64,000 nucleotides of DNA, taken from the NCBI RefSeq assembly GCF_019457615.1, contig NZ_CP080414.1, forward strand, positions 339,501 through 403,500, written 5' to 3'. Every line of letters starts with the position of its first letter. The first letter of the stretch is position 1. The notes beneath the pieces are model-generated. The model ran no database searches, was not told where the DNA came from, and worked only from the letters and a program-made list of their open reading frames with translations. This document shows positions 8,751-16,723 of the stretch, piece by piece. The position numbers and the translations under genes were made by a program. The stretch comes from Shewanella zhangzhouensis (GTDB lineage Bacteria; Pseudomonadota; Gammaproteobacteria; Enterobacterales; Shewanellaceae).

Positions 8751-9716
8751 ATGGGTTCAAGAAGGGATTTCCTTAAACTGTCGTCGCTGGCATCCATGCT
8801 TGGACTTGCTGCGCCCGCCATGGCTCTCGGCCGCAAGGTGAATAAACCCATAGTGGTCTCCACCTGGGAGCACGGCATGCCGGCCAACGAAGCGGCCTGG
8901 CAAGTGCTCAAGGAAGGCGGCAGGGCGCTGGATGCCGTGGAAGCCGGTGTGCGGGTACCCGAGGCCGACCCCAAGGTACGCACCGTGGGTTACGGTGGTT
9001 ATCCTGACAGAGACGGCAAGGTGACCCTGGATGCCTGCATCATGGATGAGCACATGAACTGCGGCTCGGTGGCGTTTTTGCAGGGCATAAAGCACCCGAT
9101 TTCGGTGGCGCGTCTGGTGATGGAAAAGACGCCCCATGTGATGCTGGTGGGAGAAGGCGCCAAACAATTTGCCCTGTCACAGGGCTTTGTTGAGGAAGAG
9201 CTGCTCACGGCCGAGGCTAAAGCCGACTGGCAACGCTGGCTGAAAGAGCAAACAGTGCAAACCATCAATATCGAGAATCACGACACCATAGGCATGCTGG
9301 CACTGGACGCTGACGGCAATCTCAGCGGTGCCTGCACCACCAGCGGCGCAGCCTATAAGCTGCATGGCCGCGTGGGTGATTCCCCCCTGATTGGCGCAGG
9401 TCTCTATGTGGACAACGACGTCGGCGCCGCCACCGCCACCGGCATGGGCGAGCTGATGATAAAGACAGTGGGCTGCCATCTGGTGGTGGAGTTGATGCGC
9501 CAGGGCGCGAGCCCGGAAGAAGCCTGCCAGCAAGCGGTGGCGCGCATCGCCCGTAAACTGGGGGACTACGCCCAGTTCCAGGTGGGATTTTTGGCACTGA
9601 ACAAGGCCGGTGAATACGGCGCTTATTGCATCCAGAGTGGTTTTAACTACGCGGTACGTCAGCAATCCGGGGCCACCCTGATTGACGGCAAGAGTCTGCT
9701 GGGGAGTAACCCATGA
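8751..9716 (+). CDS. Glycosylasparaginase (N4-(beta-N-acetylglucosaminyl)-L-asparaginase), Tat-exported
   Basis: This Ntn-hydrolase splits the GlcNAc-Asn bond left after protein and glycan have been trimmed. The autoprocessing site is HDTIGML, with the nucleophile at about Thr179, and the GACTTSG loop follows as in the family. The N-terminus MGSRRDFLKLSS is a twin-arginine signal followed by a hydrophobic stretch, so the enzyme should fold and self-cleave in the cytoplasm and then be exported to the periplasm. Its 321 residues match the family. It lies between the GlcNAc kinase and the ENGase with a 4-base overlap downstream. Confidence 0.92.
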   Translation: MGSRRDFLKLSSLASMLGLAAPAMALGRKVNKPIVVSTWEHGMPANEAAWQVLKEGGRALDAVEAGVRVPEADPKVRTVGYGGYPDRDGKVTLDACIMDEHMNCGSVAFLQGIKHPISVARLVMEKTPHVMLVGEGAKQFALSQGFVEEELLTAEAKADWQRWLKEQTVQTINIENHDTIGMLALDADGNLSGACTTSGAAYKLHGRVGDSPLIGAGLYVDNDVGAATATGMGELMIKTVGCHLVVELMRQGASPEEACQQAVARIARKLGDYAQFQVGFLALNKAGEYGAYCIQSGFNYAVRQQSGATLIDGKSLLGSNP

Positions 9717-11539
9717 AGAAATCCGCACTCTCACTGGCCTTAGTGCTTTGTGGCCTTTGGCTGCAACCTCCTGTCTGGGCCGAAACCCAGCCGGAAACAG
9801 ATAAGGCGGTCGGGGGCATTCTCGACAGCAAGCCTCCCTTCGCACTGACCATAGCCGAGGCCAAGGCCTGGTCGCCCGTGGGTGCCACGGCAGATAGCCG
9901 CAATGTGTCTCAGGTGCCGCTGGCACCGCGGTTCAGCGCGCCTCTGGCCGGGCAGAAAGTGTCTGACGCCAAGGTGCTCTATGCCCCCGATGGCATGAAT
10001 AACTTTGCCAACTATTTGGAAACCCAGGGGCAGTTCAACCTGTACAACTTTACCCACTGGTCGCAAATCGATGTGCTCAATTGGTTTGCCGGTACTGCCG
10101 ACCTTGGGGTGCAAATTCCCGCGCGGCCCTGGGTCGACACCGCCCATAAAAACGGGGTGAAGGTGATAGGCTCTGTCTTTCTCGGGGTGGCGCAGTGGGG
10201 CGGCAGCGCCGACAAGGTTGAGGCCCTGCTCGAGCAGGACGCCCAAGGGCACTTTATTGTTGCCGACAAACTTATCCAGATGGCCCGCTATTACGGTTTT
10301 GATGGTTGGCTGATTAATCAGGAAACCGACCTGACCGCCGTGAAGGATGCCGACAACAATTTGGTGGCGGATAAAAGCGATCCGGTGCGCGGCCGGGAAT
10401 TGGCCGGGCGTATGCTCGCCTTTGTGCAATACCTTACCGCCAACGCCCCCCAGGGCATGGAAATCCACTGGTACGACGCCATGATTGCCAGCGGCGAGGT
10501 ACGTTGGCAAAACCAGCTCAATCAGCATAACCGGGCTTATTTGCAAGACAGGGTGCAGGACGATTCGCCGGGTGGTTTACAAAGCAGTCTACAAAACACA
10601 GTTCGCTCATCCGATGCCATCTTCCTCAACTACTGGTGGAACAAAGACATGGTGCGCGCATCTGTGCAGGAGGCTGAGGCCCTGGGCCGTTCTCCCTATG
10701 ATGTGTATGTGGGGGCCGATCTCTGGCCGAGCCGCAATGCCCAGCGTGCCTTCAGCCGCCATCAGTGGCTCGACTGGTTATTCGATGACGGTGAGGCCAT
10801 GACCTCCATCGCCCTGTTTGCCCCCAATGTGAACTTTAACTTTGAGGGTGAACCCCATACCCCGGCCTTCAGCCGCTTCCGTGAAGACCCAAACGATGAG
10901 GCGCGTTTTTACGCCACCGAAGTGCGATTGTTCGCCGGTGACGATATGAACCTTGCCACCCCGGATGAAACCGGTTGGAGGGGCATCGGGGTTTATTTGC
11001 CCGCCAAGTCCACCCTGGCAAGCCTGCCGCTTCGCACCGGCTTTAATACCGGACAGGGTAAACAGTGGGTGGAGAAGGGTGAGGTTAAGGGCGGCCCCTG
11101 GACCAACATGGGCCGTCAGGATCTCCTGCCTACCTGGCAATTTGCCAGCGAAGGGGCGCTTAAGCTCAGTTTTGATTTTGATACCGTTTATCAGGGCGGC
11201 AGCAGTCTGGCGGTGAAAGGTCAATCGCCCGGTCAAGCCACAGCCCCGCTTTATGCACTAGATGCAGTTCTCAGTGAATCCAGCCGGCTAACCCTGATAA
11301 GCCGGGGGCAGGCCAAAGGATTGAGTCTTTACCTTGAAACCACCGACGGTGAGCGGCTGACTCTTGCCCTGGGTAATCACAGCAACTGGACTACTCAATC
11401 ACTGAAGCTCGGGGACCTTGCCAGCGAACAGCTGGCTGGTAAACAGCTTGCAGGTAAAAAACTGGCCGTTATCGGCCTTAAAGCCGATGGCAAAGAGAGC
11501 ATCAATGCCCACCTTGGCTATCTGGAGCTGTTGCCATGA
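9713..11539 (+). CDS. GH85 endo-beta-N-acetylglucosaminidase (ENGase), periplasmic
   Basis: The 608-residue protein has a signal peptide (residues 1-24, ending VWAE). A GH85 catalytic domain contains VIGSVFLGVAQWGG and DGWLINQETDL, with the paired catalytic Asn202 and Glu204. A C-terminal beta-rich accessory region follows. GH85 enzymes cut between the two GlcNAc residues of the chitobiose core and leave one GlcNAc on Asn, the substrate of the neighbouring glycosylasparaginase. Start ATG overlaps the previous stop (ATGA), and its own stop overlaps cutC in the same way. Confidence 0.93.
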   Translation: MKKSALSLALVLCGLWLQPPVWAETQPETDKAVGGILDSKPPFALTIAEAKAWSPVGATADSRNVSQVPLAPRFSAPLAGQKVSDAKVLYAPDGMNNFANYLETQGQFNLYNFTHWSQIDVLNWFAGTADLGVQIPARPWVDTAHKNGVKVIGSVFLGVAQWGGSADKVEALLEQDAQGHFIVADKLIQMARYYGFDGWLINQETDLTAVKDADNNLVADKSDPVRGRELAGRMLAFVQYLTANAPQGMEIHWYDAMIASGEVRWQNQLNQHNRAYLQDRVQDDSPGGLQSSLQNTVRSSDAIFLNYWWNKDMVRASVQEAEALGRSPYDVYVGADLWPSRNAQRAFSRHQWLDWLFDDGEAMTSIALFAPNVNFNFEGEPHTPAFSRFREDPNDEARFYATEVRLFAGDDMNLATPDETGWRGIGVYLPAKSTLASLPLRTGFNTGQGKQWVEKGEVKGGPWTNMGRQDLLPTWQFASEGALKLSFDFDTVYQGGSSLAVKGQSPGQATAPLYALDAVLSESSRLTLISRGQAKGLSLYLETTDGERLTLALGNHSNWTTQSLKLGDLASEQLAGKQLAGKKLAVIGLKADGKESINAHLGYLELLP

Positions 11540-12360
11540 TACCGCTGGAAGTCTGCATCGATGCCGATGACCTGCTCTCGCTGCCTGCCGACGTGGCAGC
11601 CGCCAAAGCGGGCGGCGCCAGTCGTATCGAGCTCTGTGGGCAAATGCAGCATCAGGGGCTGACGCCCACAGATGCCGCCATGGGTATTGCCCGGGAGGCT
11701 TTCGCCGATGTACCTGGTCTCTTGGTGATGATAAGACCCAGAGCCGGTGATTTTTGCTATTCGGCCTGCGAGCTTACCCAGATGCAGGACAGCATTTATC
11801 GGGCAGCAGGGCAGGGCGCCGATGGCATAGTGCTGGGGGTGCTGGACAGCCACAACCGGCTGGATATCATGGCCTTGTCGCCGCTGCTGGCGTTGGCGCA
11901 GCACCTCTCGTTGCAGGTGACCTTTCACCGCGCCTTTGATGCCATCGAAAATCAATTTGAGGCGCTGGAGCAACTTATCGACCTCGGGGTATCCCGGGTC
12001 CTCAGCGCGGGTACGCCCTGGGAGTCCGGGCTAGGGGTTATCGAGGGCTTACCCCGTCTTTCGGCCTTGCTCACCCGCGCGGCGGGACGCATTGAACTGG
12101 TCGCCGGGGGCGGTGTCGGCCCGGACAATGTGGCGCATATCCTGAGTGAACTGGATGGCTTCAGCCATTGGTCGCTGCATACCTACTCAGCCGTTCTCGA
12201 CTCAAGCTTACGCGACGCCAACTTCACAGAGCCAAATTTGCAGAATTCAGCCAATGCCAAATCCGGCCCCGTGAGCCAGGCCAGGGTGGCGGAGCTGGTG
12301 GCCAATATCCGGGCGCATTCCTTATTACAAGTGCCGCAAGGGCGGCCTTTCACATGTTGA
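11536..12360 (+). CDS. cutC: CutC-family TIM-barrel protein
   Basis: The 274-residue protein matches the CutC family: EVCIDADDLLSLPADVAAAKAGGASRIELC is spread over the first 35 residues, and MIRPRAGDFCYS, VTFHRAFDA and the VAGGGVGPDNV segment follow. The family name, copper homeostasis, rests on early E. coli genetics, and its chemistry is not settled. Here it sits inside the N-glycan operon, overlapping both neighbours (4 bases with the ENGase, 7 with the beta-mannosidase). This suggests a role in glycan or amino-sugar handling rather than copper. No signal peptide is present, so it is cytoplasmic. Confidence 0.88.
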   Translation: MIPLEVCIDADDLLSLPADVAAAKAGGASRIELCGQMQHQGLTPTDAAMGIAREAFADVPGLLVMIRPRAGDFCYSACELTQMQDSIYRAAGQGADGIVLGVLDSHNRLDIMALSPLLALAQHLSLQVTFHRAFDAIENQFEALEQLIDLGVSRVLSAGTPWESGLGVIEGLPRLSALLTRAAGRIELVAGGGVGPDNVAHILSELDGFSHWSLHTYSAVLDSSLRDANFTEPNLQNSANAKSGPVSQARVAELVANIRAHSLLQVPQGRPFTC

Positions 12361-14936
12361 AGAGCATTATGACAACACATTCATTCGAGCCTTTTAGCCG
12401 ATCACTGGACTCTTTTGGTCAAACAATGGATCTGGGCGGAGAGTGGCAATTTCGTCAGCAGGGTAAAGCCGAATGGCTGCCTGCCCAGGTGCCCGGCTGT
12501 AACTTTACCGATCTGCTCGCCAATGGCCTGATTGACGATCCCTTCTATCGGGATAACGAAGAGGCGCTGCAATGGATTGAGCAAGAGGACTGGCACTATC
12601 GCAAGACCTTTACCCTGGGCGAGGACTGGTGGCAAAACGATGAGGTGCAGCTGGTGGCCGAAGGTCTGGATACCTATTGCGACCTGTACCTCAATGGCCA
12701 TAAGCTTGGCGACAGTCGCAATATGTTTATTGGTCAGCGTATTGCCTGTAAGTCGCTGCTGAAGGTTGGGGAAAACCTGCTGGAAATTCACTTTCGTTCG
12801 CCTATTAAAGAAACCCTGCCGCTGCATCAGGCGGCGGGCTTCACCTATCCGGCGGAAAACGACAAGTCGGTCGAGAAACTCAGCGTCTACAGCCGTAAGG
12901 CGCCCTGCCATTTTGGCTGGGATTGGGGCCCAAGATTTGTGACCAGTGGTATCTGGCGAGCCATCGGTCTGCAAGGGATAAAAAAAGGTCGTATCGAGGA
13001 CGTGCACTTTATTCAGCACAGTCTCAGCAGTGATAAGGCCGAATTCAGCTTCGATGTCAGCCTGGAGATTTCTGCTCAGCTTCAGCAAGAGCGCCCTTTG
13101 ACTCTGCGGGTCGCATGCCCCGCTGCGCCCGAGCTTGACCGCGAAGTGCCGCTTAACCGCGAAGTGCAGCTGACTGAACAATCGGCGCTGCGACTGGACT
13201 TCGAGCTCGCCAATCCCCGCCTCTGGTGGCCCAATGGCCTGGGGGAGGCCCATCTGTACGGATTTCAATTCACCCTGCTCAGTGACGATGAGATTCTGTC
13301 CCAGCACAGTCAGGCCGTTGGCCTGCGTACCCTGGAAGTCATCAACGAAGCCGATGGCATGGGGCAATCCTTCTACCTCAGGGTGAATGGTCAGCCGGTG
13401 TTTATGAAGGGGGCCAACTATATTCCCGGCGACAGCTTTATCCACCGCATGACGCCCGAGCGTCATCGGGCAGACTTTGAGGCCGTGGTGGACGCCAACA
13501 TGAATATGCTGCGGGTGTGGGGCGGCGGCGTTTATCAGGATGATATTTTTTATCGCCTGGCCGATGAGAACGGCATCCTGATTTGGCAGGACTTTATGTT
13601 TGCCTGCTCCCTGTATCCGGCCGATGAGGCATTTCTGGATAATGTCCGCGAGGAAGCGGCCTACAACATCAAACGCCTGCGTAATCATCCCTGCCTGGCG
13701 CTCTGGTGCGGTAACAACGAAGTGGATATGGGCATCAAGCATTGGCAGTGGCCCGAGAAGTTTGGCTACAGCGAAGAGCTCTATGCCCGCCTGAAGGACG
13801 ACTACATCCGCTTGTTTGATAAGTGTCTGCCCGGCGCCGTGGCCGAGTTGGACGCCGGACGTTTTTATCTGCGCTCGTCCCCCATTGGCTTCTGGGAAGA
13901 AGACATGGACCACATAGGCAATCACCATTATTGGGGCGTGTGGCACGGCGAGGAGCCCTTCAGCGAATATCAGAAACGTATTCCCCGCTTTATGAGTGAG
14001 TTTGGCTTTCAGTCATTCCCGCTGGCCTCATCCATGGCGCGTTTTACCGAGGAGGTCGACTGGCATCTGGACTCAAGCGTACTCAGGGTGCATCAGAAGC
14101 ACCCCCGGGGCAACAAGCTGATCCGCAGCTACATGGAGCAGGAGTACCGGGATCCGGAAAACTTCCCGCGGCTGCTGTTTTTAAGTCAGGTGCAACAGGC
14201 CGAAGGCTTGAAGCTGGCGTTTGAAGCCCACCGCGCGGCGCGCCCCTTCTGCATGGGCAGCCTCTACTGGCAGCTTAACGACACCTGGCCTGCGGCGTCC
14301 TGGTCCGGCATCGATTACTACGGTCGCTGGAAGGCGCTGCACTATCAGGCCAAACGCAGTTTCCGCACCGATCTGCTGGTGGTGGATGAGGTCGATGAGG
14401 CAGTGCGTGTTCGCCTGGTGAGCGACCGCCTTGAACCGCTTAAGGCAAGGCTTGAACTTGAGCTGCTGGACTTTGACGGCAACTGCCTGTGGCAGGAGCG
14501 GCAGTCGATTGGTACCCCCCTGAATACCAGCACCCTGGTGTGCCAGTTGGATAGGGCAAGCCTGCTTGGCGAGTATGATGCCACTCAGCTGGTGCTGCGG
14601 GGACGCTTGCTGAATGAGCAGGGGCAACTGCTGACGGATTGCCTGTATTATTTTGTGCCCAGCAAAGACCAGGCACTGAAAACGCCGGAGCTGACCATTG
14701 AACCAGGCTTTGATGCAGAAGGGCTTAGCCTGACCCTTGGCACCAATACGCTTATTCGCCAGTGCCATTTGGAGTTACCAGACCTAGCCGGTAATTTTTC
14801 GGACAACTTCTTCGATTTGCTCCCCGGCGAGCCAAAGCGCATTCACATAGCTTTACCGGGCATGGATGAAAATGCCAAGGCGGCCCTGGTGAAGGGCATT
14901 CGCTGTCAATCCTTGGTGCAGGAGGAAACCCAATGA
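12354..14936 (+). CDS. GH2 beta-mannosidase, cytoplasmic
   Basis: The protein (860 residues from this ATG; 855 from ATG 12369, which has GAAGAG upstream) has the GH2 layout: a sugar-binding jelly-roll N-domain, Ig-like domain and TIM barrel. The acid/base Glu lies in LWCGNNEV and the nucleophile Glu in RFMSEFGFQS, the beta-mannosidase pattern. No signal peptide is visible, so it should remove the single beta-1,4-mannose from Man-GlcNAc inside the cell. That agrees with the transporter gene next door. It overlaps cutC by 7 bases and the symporter by 4. Confidence 0.9.
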   Translation: MLKSIMTTHSFEPFSRSLDSFGQTMDLGGEWQFRQQGKAEWLPAQVPGCNFTDLLANGLIDDPFYRDNEEALQWIEQEDWHYRKTFTLGEDWWQNDEVQLVAEGLDTYCDLYLNGHKLGDSRNMFIGQRIACKSLLKVGENLLEIHFRSPIKETLPLHQAAGFTYPAENDKSVEKLSVYSRKAPCHFGWDWGPRFVTSGIWRAIGLQGIKKGRIEDVHFIQHSLSSDKAEFSFDVSLEISAQLQQERPLTLRVACPAAPELDREVPLNREVQLTEQSALRLDFELANPRLWWPNGLGEAHLYGFQFTLLSDDEILSQHSQAVGLRTLEVINEADGMGQSFYLRVNGQPVFMKGANYIPGDSFIHRMTPERHRADFEAVVDANMNMLRVWGGGVYQDDIFYRLADENGILIWQDFMFACSLYPADEAFLDNVREEAAYNIKRLRNHPCLALWCGNNEVDMGIKHWQWPEKFGYSEELYARLKDDYIRLFDKCLPGAVAELDAGRFYLRSSPIGFWEEDMDHIGNHHYWGVWHGEEPFSEYQKRIPRFMSEFGFQSFPLASSMARFTEEVDWHLDSSVLRVHQKHPRGNKLIRSYMEQEYRDPENFPRLLFLSQVQQAEGLKLAFEAHRAARPFCMGSLYWQLNDTWPAASWSGIDYYGRWKALHYQAKRSFRTDLLVVDEVDEAVRVRLVSDRLEPLKARLELELLDFDGNCLWQERQSIGTPLNTSTLVCQLDRASLLGEYDATQLVLRGRLLNEQGQLLTDCLYYFVPSKDQALKTPELTIEPGFDAEGLSLTLGTNTLIRQCHLELPDLAGNFSDNFFDLLPGEPKRIHIALPGMDENAKAALVKGIRCQSLVQEETQ

Positions 14937-16723
14937 CCCTGGCCTGGCTGGACTTACTGGTCATAGGCGCCTATCTGTTGGGAACTCTAGGGCTTGGGGT
15001 TTATATCTCCCGCCTTGCCAGCAGAGACATGAATGCCTACTTTTTGGCGGGCAAGGAAATCCCCTGGTGGGCGCTCGGCGTTTCCAATGCCTCGGGCATG
15101 TTCGACATCGCAGGCACCATGTGGTTGGTGTCCATGTGTTTTGTTTACGGCTTGAAGAGTGCCTGGCTGCCCTGGGTGTGGCCCATCTTCAACCAGGTAT
15201 TCCTGATGGTTTACCTGTCGGTGTGGCTGCGCCGCTCCAACGTGATGACAGGGGCCCAGTGGCTGCAGACCCGCTTTGGCAGTGGCAGAGGCGCCGAGCT
15301 GTGCCAGCTGGTGGTGGTGATATTTGCCATTGTCAGCGCCATCGGCTTTATCGCCTATGCCTTTAAAGGCATTGGTAAATTCGCGGCCATTTTCTTCCCA
15401 TGGCAGCTGTCGCCGGACACCTATGCGCTGATCATTTTTGCGGTAACCTGCCTGTATGTGATTAAGGGCGGCATGTATTCGGTGGTGTTTACCGAGGTGA
15501 TGCAGTTTGTGATCATGACCATAGCCGCCGTGGCCGTGGGCCTGATTGCCATTAATCTGGTGACCCCGGAGCAAATCAAGGCCGCCACCCCGGAAGGCTG
15601 GGATAACATCTGGTTTGGCTGGCAGCTTGATCTCAACTGGCAGGGGCTGATTGACAGCGTGACCGAAAAGGTTCGTGCCGACAGTCTGGAGCTGATTGGC
15701 CTGATGATCATGATGATGCTGTTCAAGGGCGTGCTCTTTTCCATGGCGGGCCCTGTGCCCAACTACGATATGCAGCGCATTCTGGCGACCCGCTCACCCA
15801 AGGAAGCGGCCAAGATGAGCGGTCTGGTGTCTTTGGTGATGTTTTTCCCCCGTTACATGATGGTGGCCGGCCTTACCGTGTTGGCGCTTGTGTACATGGG
15901 CCCGGAAATTCAGGCCCAGGGTGGCAACTTCGATTTCGAGCAAATCCTGCCCTATGCCATTCATAACTTTGTGCCCGTGGGCCTGACGGGGCTGCTGATA
16001 GCCGGTCTCCTGGCGGCCTTTATGTCGACCCTGGCCGCCTCTCTCAACGCTGCCCCCGTGTACTTTGTGAATGACATCTACAAGCGCTATTTCCGCCCGG
16101 ATGCCGATGACAGGACCTACGTTAAGGTCAGCTATCTGGTGTCACTGGTGCTGGTACTGATTGGTGTCGGGTTGGGACTGATGCTCTCCAGCATCAATGA
16201 GATCATGCAGTGGATCTTTGGCGCTCTCTTTGGCGGCTATGCCGCGGCCAACCTGCTTAAGTGGCATTGGTGGCGCTTTAATGCCTACGGCTACTTCTGG
16301 GGCATGATGGCGGGCTTGCTGGCATCCTTGTGTCTGCCGCTCTTTATGCCTGGTACCCATCCGCTGTTTGCCTTCCCGCTGCTGCTGGCGCTGAGTCTGG
16401 CGGGCTCCATCCTGGGGACACTGGCGACCCGTCCCGAGCCGGACGAAGTGCTGTGCGCCTTTTACCGTCAGGTACGTCCCTGGGGCTGCTGGGGGCCGGT
16501 GCATGACAAAGTCAAAGCCGCCGATCCTGATTTTGAGGTGGATACACATCCGCTGCGGGATATGGTGAATATTCTGGTCGGTATGGCCTGGCAGATTTGC
16601 CTGGTGGCCTTGCCCATCTACTTGGTTATCCAGCAATGGACTCAGGTATGGCTGGCATTGGCACTGGCGATACTGACATCCTGGTTCCTGAAGAAAAACT
16701 GGTTGGATAAGTTGAAAGATTAA
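14933..16723 (+). CDS. Sodium:solute symporter (SSS family)
   Basis: The 596-residue inner-membrane protein has about 13-14 hydrophobic segments. It begins directly with a membrane helix, followed by the SSS-like segment AGKEIPWWALGVSNASGMFDIAG. Similar proteins (SGLT/PutP superfamily) import sugars with sodium. Overlaps of 4 bases upstream and 1 base downstream place it firmly in the operon. The cargo is inferred as Man-beta-1,4-GlcNAc, GlcNAc or mannose made in the periplasm, and the cytoplasmic beta-mannosidase encoded just upstream favours the disaccharide. Confidence 0.88.
   Translation: MTLAWLDLLVIGAYLLGTLGLGVYISRLASRDMNAYFLAGKEIPWWALGVSNASGMFDIAGTMWLVSMCFVYGLKSAWLPWVWPIFNQVFLMVYLSVWLRRSNVMTGAQWLQTRFGSGRGAELCQLVVVIFAIVSAIGFIAYAFKGIGKFAAIFFPWQLSPDTYALIIFAVTCLYVIKGGMYSVVFTEVMQFVIMTIAAVAVGLIAINLVTPEQIKAATPEGWDNIWFGWQLDLNWQGLIDSVTEKVRADSLELIGLMIMMMLFKGVLFSMAGPVPNYDMQRILATRSPKEAAKMSGLVSLVMFFPRYMMVAGLTVLALVYMGPEIQAQGGNFDFEQILPYAIHNFVPVGLTGLLIAGLLAAFMSTLAASLNAAPVYFVNDIYKRYFRPDADDRTYVKVSYLVSLVLVLIGVGLGLMLSSINEIMQWIFGALFGGYAAANLLKWHWWRFNAYGYFWGMMAGLLASLCLPLFMPGTHPLFAFPLLLALSLAGSILGTLATRPEPDEVLCAFYRQVRPWGCWGPVHDKVKAADPDFEVDTHPLRDMVNILVGMAWQICLVALPIYLVIQQWTQVWLALALAILTSWFLKKNWLDKLKD

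Noticed and set aside
12402..13946. 514-residue antisense open frame over the beta-mannosidase gene
   Set aside because: It mirrors the GC-rich third-position bias of the real GH2 gene; no RBS, no recognisable domain.
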